Shown here: piece by piece, positions 6,629-15,063 of the stretch
How the letters are laid out: each line of letters starts with the position of its first letter
Numbering within the stretch: the stretch's first letter is position 1
Origin: Mycolicibacterium tusciae JS617
Lineage (GTDB): Bacteria > Actinomycetota > Actinomycetes > Mycobacteriales > Mycobacteriaceae
Length of the DNA stretch: 64,000 bases
Assembly: GCF_000243415.2 (NCBI RefSeq)
Contig: NZ_KI912270.1
Span: forward strand, 992,001 to 1,056,000
Reading direction: 5' to 3'
Notes under the pieces: generated by a model
Seen by the model: the letters and a program-made list of their open reading frames with translations, nothing else
Database searches by the model: none
Told to the model about the DNA's origin: nothing
Position numbers and translations under genes: made by a program

Positions 6629-8956
6629 CTAAACGGTGCTGGCCGCTTCGATACGGGCGGGCACATGCTTGTGCCAGGGTGTACCGGCATACGCGTCGCG
6701 CCAGTCGCTGGATGTCAGCGCGTTCGGCGCCACGCCCGGGACATGGTCGTGGCCTTCGCCGTCGGTGAAATCGAGGCCGAAGCCGTTGGGCAGAGACGCG
6801 TGTCCGGGCAGCATCGCCTCACTGATCTCGACGCTCGCCTCCGCACTGCCTGCGGCGGTGGTGATGCGGGCCCGCGCACCGTGGACCAGGCCGAGCGCTT
6901 CGGCGTCCTCGAGGCTGACCCGCAGTGCGCCGTCAGCGTCGCGCTTGCGCCAGCTCGGGTCGCGGAAGATGTCGTTGGCCGTGTAGGCGCGACGTTCACC
7001 CGCGGACAACACAATCGGAAACTCGGGCGTCGTGAATTGCGGGGTGGCGTCGGCCAGTGCGCGAATCTCGTCGAGCATCACGGGCATCTCCAGCGCGATC
7101 TTGTGATCGGCGTGCGTGATCAACGCGAAGTCGTCCTCGTACTCATGGACGGTGAACGTGATACCGGAACGGCTCGACAGGATCGCGTCGAACAACGCAT
7201 TACCGTCGGCGTAACCGGCCCGGCGCACCGCGTCGGGATAGGACATCGCCGCCTTCTGTGCGAGGCCCCACAATGCGGCCGCCCCGGAAAGTCCTTCGGG
7301 CAGAGTGGGTCCCAGCGTTTCGTACAGGACGTAGGGGAGTACCTTGCCGAGCATCGGGCTAGCGCTGACGGCCTGCAGGAACGCCACCGTGAACGCCTCG
7401 CGGCTCTCGCCTGCAGCGCGCCGTAGCGGTTGCAGGTCTGCGTCGTCGACCACGCCAAGTGCCCGCACCAGTCGCGCCCAGATTTCGGGCTCGGGGAGGG
7501 TGCCCTCGAGTGGCTCCATCAATCGGTGTCGCAAATGGAAGGTGTTGTTGGGGAATTCGAGATTGAAAAACGTCGACTCGGTCTTCTCGTACTGCGATGC
7601 GGCGGGCAGGACGTAGTGGGCCAACCGCGCGGTTTCCGTCATCGCGACGTCGATCACCACCATCAGCTCCAGCGAACCGAACGCCTCGCGACACGCGTTG
7701 GAATCCGCCAGCGAATGAGCGGGATTGCTGCTCTCGACAATCATCGCGCGGAACCTGTCCGGGTGATCGCCCAGCATTTCGGAGGGAATGACGTTGCTCG
7801 GGATCAGACCGCCGACGATGGGGGCACCGGTGACCGGTGTCCGGCCCACGTCGCGAGTGTGGCGGAACAGGGGTCCGAACGACGAATGTAGGTGCTGACC
7901 ACCACGTTTCGCGAAGTTCCCGGTCAGGATCCAGAGCAGCTTGTTGAGGTAGGAGCACAGCGTACTGTTGGGAGCCTGCTGGACGCCCAGGTCCTCGAAC
8001 ACGGATACGCTTGCCGCGGAGCCGATGCGCCGCGCCGCTGTCCGGATCAGCTCCTCGTCGAGGCCGCACCGCAGCGCGTAATCGCCGACGTCGACGGTGC
8101 GCAGCACCTCCGCAACGGATTCCACACCCGTGACATGCTCAGCGAGAAATTCGTTGTCGCAGACATCTTCCTGCACCACGACAGCGGCCAGCGCCGCCAG
8201 TGCCCAGGCGTCGGTTCCCGGCCGCACGCGCAGGTGAATGTCGGCCATCTTGGCGGTGTCGGTGATCACCGGATCGATAACGATCATCGCGCGTTGCGGG
8301 TCCTTGGCGATCTCGTTGAGCACCGTTCGTGCCCGCGGGAAACTCTGCGACATCCACGGGTTCTTCCCGATGAATACCGATACCTCGGCATGCTCGAATT
8401 CCCCTCGGGTGTGGCCGCCGTAGAGGTGGGCATCGACCCAGGCTTCACCGGTCTTCTCCTGCGCGAGCGCGTTGGAGCGGTAGTGCGAGCCCAGCGCCTT
8501 GAGGAAGGCGCCGCTGTATGCACCGCCGAGATGGTTGCCCTGTCCGCCGCCACCGTAGTAGAAGATCTTGTCGCCGCCGTGGGTGTCGGCGATGCGTTTG
8601 AAGCCGGTCGCGATCTCGGCAATGGCTGTGTCCCAGTCGATTTCCTCGTAGCTGCCGTCTGGCCGTCGGCGCATCGGCGAGGTCAGCCTGCTGCGGTTGT
8701 TCTGGTAATGGTCTAGACGGAGTGCCTTATTGCACGTGTACCCCTGTGATGCCGGGTGTTCCTTGTCGCCGCGGATCTTGGCCAGCTTGCGGCCGTCTAG
8801 TTGGACGACGATGCCGCAGTTGCATTCGCAGAGAATGCACGCGGTCGACTGCCATTCTTCTGGAGCCGCTACGGCGGCGACGTCCTCTTCTGGAGCCGCT
8901 ACGGCGGCGACGTCCTCTTCTGGAGCCGCTACGGCGGCGACATCCTCTTTAGCCAT
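6629..8956 (-). CDS. Molybdopterin-dependent oxidoreductase (formate dehydrogenase/nitrate reductase superfamily)
   Basis: About 775 residues. The start at 8956 has AGGAAG upstream and overlaps the TetR stop by eight bases. After a low-complexity leader made of three EEDVAAVAAP-type repeats comes the 4Fe-4S motif CILCECNCG with a fourth Cys in the YTCNKA segment. The molybdopterin-binding core follows (YYGGGGQGNHLGG, GKNPWMSQSFPRA, WILTGNFAKRGGQ), then a C-terminal molydopterin dinucleotide domain (RITTAAGSAEASVEISEAMLPGHASLP). There is no Tat signal, so the enzyme is cytoplasmic. No electron-transfer partner subunit is adjacent. The substrate is unknown. Confidence 0.85.
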   Translation of the reverse strand: MAKEDVAAVAAPEEDVAAVAAPEEDVAAVAAPEEWQSTACILCECNCGIVVQLDGRKLAKIRGDKEHPASQGYTCNKALRLDHYQNNRSRLTSPMRRRPDGSYEEIDWDTAIAEIATGFKRIADTHGGDKIFYYGGGGQGNHLGGAYSGAFLKALGSHYRSNALAQEKTGEAWVDAHLYGGHTRGEFEHAEVSVFIGKNPWMSQSFPRARTVLNEIAKDPQRAMIVIDPVITDTAKMADIHLRVRPGTDAWALAALAAVVVQEDVCDNEFLAEHVTGVESVAEVLRTVDVGDYALRCGLDEELIRTAARRIGSAASVSVFEDLGVQQAPNSTLCSYLNKLLWILTGNFAKRGGQHLHSSFGPLFRHTRDVGRTPVTGAPIVGGLIPSNVIPSEMLGDHPDRFRAMIVESSNPAHSLADSNACREAFGSLELMVVIDVAMTETARLAHYVLPAASQYEKTESTFFNLEFPNNTFHLRHRLMEPLEGTLPEPEIWARLVRALGVVDDADLQPLRRAAGESREAFTVAFLQAVSASPMLGKVLPYVLYETLGPTLPEGLSGAAALWGLAQKAAMSYPDAVRRAGYADGNALFDAILSSRSGITFTVHEYEDDFALITHADHKIALEMPVMLDEIRALADATPQFTTPEFPIVLSAGERRAYTANDIFRDPSWRKRDADGALRVSLEDAEALGLVHGARARITTAAGSAEASVEISEAMLPGHASLPNGFGLDFTDGEGHDHVPGVAPNALTSSDWRDAYAGTPWHKHVPARIEAASTV
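8861..8950 (-). repeat. Three tandem 30-bp units in the oxidoreductase leader
   Basis: Units at 8861-8890 and 8891-8920 are identical, and 8921-8950 differs at two bases. On the minus strand they encode three copies of a ten-residue Glu/Asp-Ala-Val-Pro block just after the start codon and before the iron-sulfur motif. The frame is kept for any copy number, so length variation between strains is likely. Confidence 0.9.
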
Positions 8957-9563
8957 CACCGGACTTCCTTTCGGAGGTTTCGGCCAGCACGAGGGCGCGT
9001 AGCTGGTCGTGAACAAGGTCGAGGGCCTTGGTATTTCGAGACGCGCGCGAAATAACGATCGCGCCTTCGAACGACGTGGTCGTGAGCATGGCGAGTTCTG
9101 CGGCCCGCTTTTTGGAGACACCGTCGGAGATCAGCCGGGCAGCGATGAGGTCGGTCCACCTTGAAAAAGCGGCGGCCGCACGCTCGATCACCGGTGTGGC
9201 GGCGTCGGGTTTGTCGGGGTCGCCCGCCTCCACGCTCACCGCGACGACGGGGCACCCAGCGCGGAAGTCGGTTTTCAGCAGCTGCTTTCGATAGTCAGCA
9301 AAGAGTGTGTCCAGGGCGTCCACTCCGGATTCCGCTTTGGCGATCGTGGCCGCAACGTACTCACCGGCGTAGTCGACCGCCTCGCACAGCAGTTGCGTGC
9401 GGCCTCCGGGGAAGTAGTGGTACGCCGACCCTCGGGGCGCTCCGCTGTGTTCGAGCACGTCGGCGATGGCTGTCGGGTGCGCGCCGCGCTCGCGGATGAG
9501 AAGAGCGGCCGAGACGACCATCCGCTCGCGGGGACTTGGCACGTCCGGAACCCTTTCGTCCAA
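8949..9563 (-). CDS. TetR-family regulator (LmrA/YxaF-like)
   Basis: A 204-residue regulator with the HTH SAALLIRERGAHPTAIADVL and the GSAYHYFPGGRTQLLCEAV recognition segment. Its C-terminal domain (GCPVVAVSVEAGDPD) is typical of the LmrA/YxaF group. The gene lies directly upstream of the molybdopterin oxidoreductase and overlaps its start by eight bases, so the pair is one operon and the regulator probably controls it. A TATGTA-N8-TACATA dyad sits six bases before its start codon. Confidence 0.85.
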   Translation of the reverse strand: MDERVPDVPSPRERMVVSAALLIRERGAHPTAIADVLEHSGAPRGSAYHYFPGGRTQLLCEAVDYAGEYVAATIAKAESGVDALDTLFADYRKQLLKTDFRAGCPVVAVSVEAGDPDKPDAATPVIERAAAAFSRWTDLIAARLISDGVSKKRAAELAMLTTTSFEGAIVISRASRNTKALDLVHDQLRALVLAETSERKSGDG

Positions 9564-9568
9564 GCGAC

Positions 9569-9588
9569 TATGTATGACACCTTACATA
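9569..9588. promoter_or_regulatory. TetR operator candidate TATGTA-N8-TACATA
   Basis: A 6+6 perfect dyad (9569-9574 and 9583-9588) lies immediately upstream of the TetR-oxidoreductase operon. The size and position match autoregulated TetR operators. Confidence 0.6.
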
Positions 9589-9607
9589 ATTGCCGGGCGA
9601 AAACAAC

Positions 9608-9670
9608 GCCGAGACCGCGGGGGAGATCGTCAAATCTCGGCGATTGGCGATCTCACCGCAGTCTCGGCGA
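9608..9670 (-). terminator. Long-stem intrinsic terminator of the nitronate monooxygenase gene
   Basis: CGCCGAGACCGCGG...GAGATCG (9608-9630) pairs with CGATCTC..CCGC.GTCTCGGCG (9649-9670) with few mismatches. On the minus strand the stem is followed by GTTGTTTTC. It starts six bases beyond the stop of the nitronate monooxygenase gene. Confidence 0.7.
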
Positions 9671-9675
9671 GCGAA

Positions 9676-10809
9676 TTAGACGGAAGCCGCCTCGTTGATG
9701 TCGTTCAGCGTGCTGGTCGCTTCGAGATACTCCTGCACCCACCGCTCGATCACCGCAGAGGACTTCTCCACCTTGGTGAACTGGCCCACGACCTGGCCGA
9801 TCGGGTTGAACGCGACGTCGACACTCTCGTTCGGGAACTTGTGGGTGGCCGCGACCGCCATGCCGGACACCATGTACTGCAGCGGCATGCCGAGCGGCTG
9901 CGGGTTGTCGGGATTCTCCCAGGCCTCGGTCCAGTCGTTCTTCAACATCCGCGCGGGCTTACCGGTGAAGGACCTACTGCGAACGGTGTCGCGGCTGGAC
10001 GCCTTGACGTAGGCGGCGTGCTGGACCGGGGTGTGCTCGGACTCCTCGACGATCACCCACTGCGAACCGGTCCATGCGCCTTGCGCGCCGAGCGCCAGCG
10101 CGGCCGCGATCTGCTGGCCACTGCCGATCCCGCCGGCGGCGAGCACCGGAACCGGGGCGACCTCCTTGACGACCTGCGGCCACAACACGATCGAGCCGAT
10201 CTCACCGCAGTGCCCACCGGCCTCGCCGCCCTGGGCGATGATGATGTCGACGCCGGCATCGGCGTGCTTGCGCGCCTGCGACGGCGATCCGCAGAGCGCA
10301 GCGACCTTGCGCCCTTCGGTGTGGATGTGCTTGATCATGTCGGCGGGTGGGGTGCCGAGCGCGTTGGCGATGAGCGTGCACTTCGGATGCTGGAGCGCGA
10401 CCTCGACCTGCGGAGTCGCAGTCGCCTCGGTCCATCCGAGCAGCTGGAGTGCATCGTCATCGCTGTGGTCGACCGGCACGCCGTGGTCGGCGAGGATCTT
10501 CTTGGCGAAGTCGATGTGCTCCTGCGGCACCAGGTCGTTGAGCGTCTTTTTGAGCACCTCGGGGTCCAGGTCGCCTGCGTCCATGCCCTCGTATTTATTC
10601 GGGATGACGATGTCCACGCCGTAGGGGTGGTCGCCGATGTTCTCATCGATCCACTTCAACTCGATCTCGAGTTGTTCGGGGGAGAACCCGACCGCGCCGA
10701 GCACACCGAACCCGCCGGCCTTGCTGACGGCAACGACCACGTCGCGGCAGTGGGTGAAGGCGAAGATCGGGAACTCGATGTTGAGTTCGTCGCAGATGGG
10801 GGTGTGCAT
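9676..10809 (-). CDS. Nitronate monooxygenase-like FMN oxidoreductase
   Basis: A 377-residue NPD-family protein, a TIM barrel that binds FMN. It shows the N-terminal FAFTHCRDVVVAVSKAGGFG, the flavin loop and His region IIAQGGEAGGHCGEIGS, and the phosphate loop PVPVLAAGGIGSGQQIAAAL. It belongs to the mycobacterial Rv1533/Rv1894c-type subgroup. As I recall, Rv1894c is a KstR-regulated gene, and a perfect KstR box lies 30 bp upstream here. The true substrate may be an alkyl nitronate or a steroid-derived enone. A strong terminator follows the stop. Confidence 0.85.
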   Translation of the reverse strand: MHTPICDELNIEFPIFAFTHCRDVVVAVSKAGGFGVLGAVGFSPEQLEIELKWIDENIGDHPYGVDIVIPNKYEGMDAGDLDPEVLKKTLNDLVPQEHIDFAKKILADHGVPVDHSDDDALQLLGWTEATATPQVEVALQHPKCTLIANALGTPPADMIKHIHTEGRKVAALCGSPSQARKHADAGVDIIIAQGGEAGGHCGEIGSIVLWPQVVKEVAPVPVLAAGGIGSGQQIAAALALGAQGAWTGSQWVIVEESEHTPVQHAAYVKASSRDTVRSRSFTGKPARMLKNDWTEAWENPDNPQPLGMPLQYMVSGMAVAATHKFPNESVDVAFNPIGQVVGQFTKVEKSSAVIERWVQEYLEATSTLNDINEAASV

Positions 10810-10838
10810 GACTGCTCCTTGGGGCGCCGATCGCGAAT

Positions 10839-10852
10839 TGGAACGTGTTCTA
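10839..10852. promoter_or_regulatory. KstR box, perfect consensus match
   Basis: TGGAACGTGTTCTA fits TnnAACnnGTTnnA at every defined base. It lies 30 bp upstream of the nitronate monooxygenase start, inside AATT...AGTT flanks identical to those of the site at 12876. The likely effect is derepression when cholesterol-derived CoA thioesters bind KstR. Confidence 0.75.
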
Positions 10853-10988
10853 GTTTAGTACGTCGCCGCGCCGTTGTGACCAGTCGGGGGGATCTACGGT
10901 CAGTTTGGAACTATTTCAGAATCATTGGGTCCTCAGGTCCTGCACGAAGGAGACCTCGTTGCCGTCCCGGGCACCGTCTCTGCTCTGA

Positions 10989-11756
10989 TCAGTCGTAGCC
11001 GACGAATCTGCGCAACGACGAGCGCCTGCGCCTGCCCGTGCCGACGACCCGAAGTATCGGCCAGCCGTGCTCGGCGGCCAACGCGGCGAGTTTCGGGCGC
11101 GGATTCACCGGCCGAGGGTTGCCGACCATGACCATCAACGCCGCGTCTTCATCGCCGTCGGCATAGAAGTAACTGCGTTGCAGGTCAACGTTGTTGGCGT
11201 CGCAGAACCGCACCACGGCGCTGGCCTTGTTCCGCCCCCAGACAACAGGTTTCGCGACCCGGCCGGTCAGGCGTCCGACGCCGTCGACCTCGAAGTGGTT
11301 GCACAGCACATGGTCGATGTCGAGGAAGCGGGCCACCGGCTCGGCATGGATGGTCAGTGCTGAGGAACTGAGCACGACGGTGTGACCGCGTTCCTGATGC
11401 GCCGCGACGATTTCGCGCATCGCTGGAAAGACGCGAGAGGACACGGTTTCGACGAATACCCTCATCCCGACATCGTCGAGGTCGGCCAGCAAGTCGCCCT
11501 GCAGATATCCCGCCGCTCTGTTGAGCAGATGCTCGAACCGCATCCGGCGCAGTCGGTAGCGCATCGCCGCCTCGACGACCCCCAGTATCTCGCCGATGCC
11601 CGCTTGCCTGCGCCGGATGCGGTCGCTGGCATGCGCGGCCGCGGTGAATCCGTCCACGACCGTGCCGTCGAGATCAAAGAATGCACCGACCTGGGGCCCC
11701 GGTGCGCTCGCGGCGATCTCCGCGGTTGGGTCCTCTGCCAGGGGCTGCGCGGTCAT
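10989..11756 (-). CDS. HAD-superfamily hydrolase, subfamily IB (PSPase-like)
   Basis: A 255-residue phosphohydrolase. Motif I is FFDLDGT with nucleophile Asp28 and acid/base Asp30. Motif II is VVLSSSALT, motif III the Lys in WGRNKASAV, and motif IV YFYADGDEDAAL. This subgroup resembles SerB and the HAD halves of mycobacterial PlsC-type fusions. The substrate is not defined: phosphoserine, glycerol-phosphate or lysophosphatidate are possible. The gene stands alone, 11 bp downstream of the DapB-like gene on the same strand, so it may be co-transcribed with it. Confidence 0.85.
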   Translation of the reverse strand: MTAQPLAEDPTAEIAASAPGPQVGAFFDLDGTVVDGFTAAAHASDRIRRRQAGIGEILGVVEAAMRYRLRRMRFEHLLNRAAGYLQGDLLADLDDVGMRVFVETVSSRVFPAMREIVAAHQERGHTVVLSSSALTIHAEPVARFLDIDHVLCNHFEVDGVGRLTGRVAKPVVWGRNKASAVVRFCDANNVDLQRSYFYADGDEDAALMVMVGNPRPVNPRPKLAALAAEHGWPILRVVGTGRRRRSSLRRFVGYD

Positions 11757-11767
11757 CGCGGTCCAGC

Positions 11768-12844
11768 CTACGTCGCTGTGTATAGACCCTTCCCGGTCAC
11801 AAGAGGCATGTCGAGGGTGGTGCGGATGCCGTGCTCGGCGGCCACGACGTCGGGGATCGCGTTCACGATCCGGCCCGCAGCCGCAAGGATGGCCGCATAG
11901 GGGGCTCCGCCATTGCGACTCATTGGAACAATGTCGCAGAAATACGACGGCTCACCGGTGATCTCGACTCGGTAGGAGCCGCCGGGATGTGCGGGCTGCG
12001 CCCAATCGGGGCGGAGGTCAGCGCGCAGTCGTGTGACGTGCTCGACGACGATGACCGGCTTGCCGCCGACCATGCCTTCGATCACGAAGCGGACCGCCGC
12101 GACCGTGCCCTTCTTGATGGTGCCGACCGCGACGTTCAGGTCCTCGGGGGCGGGCTCCTGCTCGACGGCGTCGCGGATCTCGTCGACCTCGATGCCGAGC
12201 CCCGCGGCCAGCTGCCGGATCGCGGTGCCCCAGGCGATGGACAGCACGCCTGGTTGATACAGAATCGGCAGGTCGCCGATTGCGTTACCGAAGCCCATCA
12301 CGTCGAACATCACCGTCTCGCCGTCGTAGGTGGCGTAGTCGGCGATCTCCATGGTTCGGATCTGCTCGATGCTCTGGCAGGTCCCGGCCAGCGCGAAGGG
12401 CAGCAGGTCGGTGCAGAAGCCCGGATCGACACCCGTGAAGAAGACCGTCGAATCACCTTCGCGCGCAGCATCTTCGACCTTGCCGATCGCGTTATCAGGA
12501 AGTAGCCCCCACGGGTACTGGAGCGCGCCGACGCTCGAGCCGACGACATTGATGCCTGCGGAAAGCAGCGTGCGCACGTCGGCCAATGCCTCGCGTGGGC
12601 GCGTGTCGCCCATCGCGGTGTAGACGACGCAGTCGGGCTTGGCCGCGATGATCGCTTCGAGGTCGTCGGTCGCGGCGACGCCCGTGGTGACGTCCAGGCC
12701 GGCCAGTTCACCTGCGTCGCGGCCCACCTTGGCCTCCGTCGACACCCACACCCCGGTGAGGTCGAAGCGCGCATCGTCGATCAGTTGTCGCAGCGCCAGG
12801 CTGCCGCAGTTGCCAGTTCCCATGAGCGCGACCCGAATTGCCAT
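11768..12844 (-). CDS. DapB-like NAD(P)-dependent reductase
   Basis: A 358-residue protein with an N-terminal Rossmann fold (MAIRVALMGTGNCGSLALRQL). The rest matches the mycobacterial family annotated as dihydrodipicolinate-reductase N-terminal or 2,4-diaminopentanoate-dehydrogenase-like (FFTGVDPGFCTDLLPFAL, EIADYATYDGE, VRFVIEGMVGG). Lysine biosynthesis DapB is much shorter, so this is not that enzyme. It is divergent from a steroid-dehydrogenase-like SDR with a perfect KstR box between them, which suggests a steroid- or lipid-derived substrate. Confidence 0.75.
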   Translation of the reverse strand: MAIRVALMGTGNCGSLALRQLIDDARFDLTGVWVSTEAKVGRDAGELAGLDVTTGVAATDDLEAIIAAKPDCVVYTAMGDTRPREALADVRTLLSAGINVVGSSVGALQYPWGLLPDNAIGKVEDAAREGDSTVFFTGVDPGFCTDLLPFALAGTCQSIEQIRTMEIADYATYDGETVMFDVMGFGNAIGDLPILYQPGVLSIAWGTAIRQLAAGLGIEVDEIRDAVEQEPAPEDLNVAVGTIKKGTVAAVRFVIEGMVGGKPVIVVEHVTRLRADLRPDWAQPAHPGGSYRVEITGEPSYFCDIVPMSRNGGAPYAAILAAAGRIVNAIPDVVAAEHGIRTTLDMPLVTGKGLYTAT

Positions 12845-12875
12845 GGCCAGCAGTATGCGCGAGGCCCATCCAAAT

Positions 12876-12889
12876 TGGAACAGGTTCTA
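12876..12889. promoter_or_regulatory. KstR box, perfect consensus match, in a divergent promoter
   Basis: TGGAACAGGTTCTA fits TnnAACnnGTTnnA at every defined base. It lies 32 bp from the DapB-like start and 34 bp from the SDR start, so one repressor dimer pair could control both genes. The flanks AATT...AGTT repeat those at 10839. Confidence 0.75.
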
Positions 12890-12922
12890 GTTCGTATCGG
12901 TCGTGCGGTACCCTGACGCCCC

Positions 12923-13672
12923 ATGGGACGCGTGGACGGAAAAGTGGCACTGATCAGTGGCGGAGCTCGTGGAATGGGGGCCGCTCACGCCAGGGCGCTG
13001 GTCGCCGAGGGCGGGAAAGTGGTCATCGGCGACATCCTCGACGAGGAGGGCAAGGCGCTGGCCGATGAGCTCGGGGAATCGGCGCGCTACGTCCACCTCG
13101 ACGTCACCGAAGCCGAGCAATGGGAGGCCGCGGTCAACGTCGCCGTTGAGGCGTTCGGCAAAGTCACTGCGCTCGTCAACAACGCCGCGATCGTCGCGCT
13201 GGGTCAGATCGGTAAGTTCGACATGGCCAAGTGGCAGAAGGTCATCGACGTCAACCTGACCGGCACCTTCCTCGGCATGCAGGCCGTCGTCGAAGAGATG
13301 AAGAAGGCGGGTGAGGGCTCGATCATCAACGTCTCGTCGATCGAGGGGCTGCGTGGCGCGCCGATGGTGCACCCCTACGTCGCGTCGAAGTGGGCGGTGC
13401 GCGGGCTGGCCAAGTCGGCTGCGATAGAACTGGGCCCCAAGAACATCCGGGTCAACTCGATCCACCCGGGCTTCATCCGAACCCCGATGACCAAGCATTT
13501 CCCCGATGACATGGTGACCGCGCCGCTGCGCCGTCCGGGCAAGTCCGAAGAGGTGTCGACGTTCGTGGTGTTCCTGGTCAGCGACGAGTCGTCGTTCGCG
13601 ACAGGTGCCGAATTCGTGATGGACGGCGGGTTGGTGAACGACGTTCCGCACAAGGACCTCGGGCTCGGTTAA
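12923..13672 (+). CDS. SDR oxidoreductase, hydroxysteroid dehydrogenase-like (FabG3/Rv2002 type)
   Basis: A 249-residue classical SDR: cofactor loop GGARGMGAAHARAL, structural NNA, and a catalytic Ser in INVSSIEG with the downstream YVASK Tyr/Lys pair. It aligns through its length with M. tuberculosis Rv2002 (FabG3), a 3-alpha/20-beta-hydroxysteroid dehydrogenase; both share GDILDEEGKA, ARYVHLDVT and the TGAEFV.DGG C-terminus. The KstR box upstream agrees with steroid metabolism. Regiochemistry (3-alpha, 17-beta or 20-beta) is unknown. Confidence 0.85.
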   Translation: MGRVDGKVALISGGARGMGAAHARALVAEGGKVVIGDILDEEGKALADELGESARYVHLDVTEAEQWEAAVNVAVEAFGKVTALVNNAAIVALGQIGKFDMAKWQKVIDVNLTGTFLGMQAVVEEMKKAGEGSIINVSSIEGLRGAPMVHPYVASKWAVRGLAKSAAIELGPKNIRVNSIHPGFIRTPMTKHFPDDMVTAPLRRPGKSEEVSTFVVFLVSDESSFATGAEFVMDGGLVNDVPHKDLGLG

Positions 13673-13711
13673 TCCGACACCACCGGATCGGGCCGGTGCG
13701 AGACTTCAGCC

Positions 13712-15055
13712 ATGCACGAGGTCGACCAGAACACCGAGAACATGCTGCGCAGCGTCCTGGCATACGCCGAGAACCGGTTGCGCATGAATCCGGTGCCCCT
13801 GGACAAGGGCACGCTGGGAGTCGACGAGCTGTATACGCGGCTTGACGGCGTGATCCGCGAGACTCCACGACCGCCGGACGAGGTGCTCGGCGTCTACACG
13901 TCGGTGATCGCCCCGAGCGTCATCTCCGCGGACAGTCCGCGCTTCCTCGGCTTCATTCCGGCAGCCCCGACGAAAGCCAGCCTGGCGTTCGACATGTTGG
14001 TGTCCTGTGCGTCCATCCAGGGCATCTCGTGGCTGGAGGCCTCCGGCGCGATCGCCGCCGAGAACAGCGTGTTGCGGGTGATCGCTCACGAGGCCGGGTT
14101 GCCGACAACCTCCGGCGGTTGCTTCGTGTCCGGCGGTTCCGCGGGCAACCTTTCCGCGCTGGCCGTCGCGCGCGAAACCGCCAAGAAGCGCGGCGCAACC
14201 GGCCGACTGCGCGTGGTCGTCGGTAGTGACGCGCACTCGTCGATCGTCAACACCTTGCGGCTGCTGGAGATGGACGCGCTGGTGGTCGACACACCGGATC
14301 ACCGGCTCACGGCCGACACCGTTCGTGCGGCGGTGCCCGGTGACACCGCGAACGTCGCCGCTGTGGTGTGCACCTCGGGAACCACCAATGCCGGCATCAT
14401 CGACGATCTGGCCGGCGTGGGTGCGCTTGCGCGAGAACGTGACTGGTGGTTCCACGTCGACGGCGCTTACGGAGGATCCGGTATCTTCGCCCGTTCTCTG
14501 CGGCCGAAGTACAACGGCTTGGAACAGGCCGATTCGTTCATCCTGGACCCGCACAAGTGGCTGTTCACACCGTTCGACTGTTGCGCGCTGCTGTACCGCG
14601 ACCCGGAGTTGGCGCGGGCAACCCACACCCAGGACGCGTCGTATCTCGATGTCATTCACACCTCGACCGGCGAGTGGAACCCGTCCGACTACGCCTATCA
14701 CCTCACCCGGCGGGCGCGGGGCCTGCCGCTGTGGTTCTCGCTCGCGGTATACGGGCTCGAGGCGTATCGGCAGGCGATCGAGGTGGCAGCCACACTCGCC
14801 AGGCAGACCGCCGAGCTGATCAAGGCGGCGCCGCAGCTGGAACTGATCCGCGAGCCCGATCTCGGGGTGGTGTTGTTCCGCCGGGTTGGCTGGAAATCCG
14901 AAGACTACGACGCGTGGGCACAACGACTGCACGACGACCAGGTGGCGTTCATCCCGCCGACCAAATGGGAAGGCGAGACGGTCGGACGGTTCGCGTTCCT
15001 TCACCCCGATACGAGTCTGGATCTCGTCAGCGAGGTGCTGGCCCGCACCGAGTAG
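13712..15055 (+). CDS. PLP-dependent group II decarboxylase
   Basis: A 447-residue fold-type I PLP enzyme of the aromatic-amino-acid/glutamate decarboxylase group. Seen are the cofactor segment GGCFVSGGSAGNLSAL, the CTSGTTNAG block, the PLP-phosphate Asp/His region WWFHVDGAYGG and the Schiff-base lysine Lys282 in DPHKWLF. Relatives decarboxylate L-tyrosine, DOPA, tryptophan or similar amino acids, or act as aldehyde synthases; the substrate is not evident. It begins 39 bp after the SDR stop and may be read from the same promoter. Confidence 0.85.
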   Translation: MHEVDQNTENMLRSVLAYAENRLRMNPVPLDKGTLGVDELYTRLDGVIRETPRPPDEVLGVYTSVIAPSVISADSPRFLGFIPAAPTKASLAFDMLVSCASIQGISWLEASGAIAAENSVLRVIAHEAGLPTTSGGCFVSGGSAGNLSALAVARETAKKRGATGRLRVVVGSDAHSSIVNTLRLLEMDALVVDTPDHRLTADTVRAAVPGDTANVAAVVCTSGTTNAGIIDDLAGVGALARERDWWFHVDGAYGGSGIFARSLRPKYNGLEQADSFILDPHKWLFTPFDCCALLYRDPELARATHTQDASYLDVIHTSTGEWNPSDYAYHLTRRARGLPLWFSLAVYGLEAYRQAIEVAATLARQTAELIKAAPQLELIREPDLGVVLFRRVGWKSEDYDAWAQRLHDDQVAFIPPTKWEGETVGRFAFLHPDTSLDLVSEVLARTE

Positions 15056-15063
15056 TAAGACCG

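Noticed and set aside
8861-8950. Short CRISPR array
   Set aside because: The three 30-bp units abut without spacers and are in frame in a coding region.
9466-10998. 510-residue plus-strand frame opposite the nitronate monooxygenase
   Set aside because: Shadow of the conserved minus-strand gene; no domain is recognisable.
11768-12844. Lysine-pathway DapB
   Set aside because: The protein is about 110 residues longer than DapB and lacks its substrate motifs; only the Rossmann part is similar.
13706-15004. 432-residue minus-strand frame opposite the PLP decarboxylase
   Set aside because: The composition is Arg/Gly-rich as in antisense frames, and the plus-strand gene has all PLP motifs.
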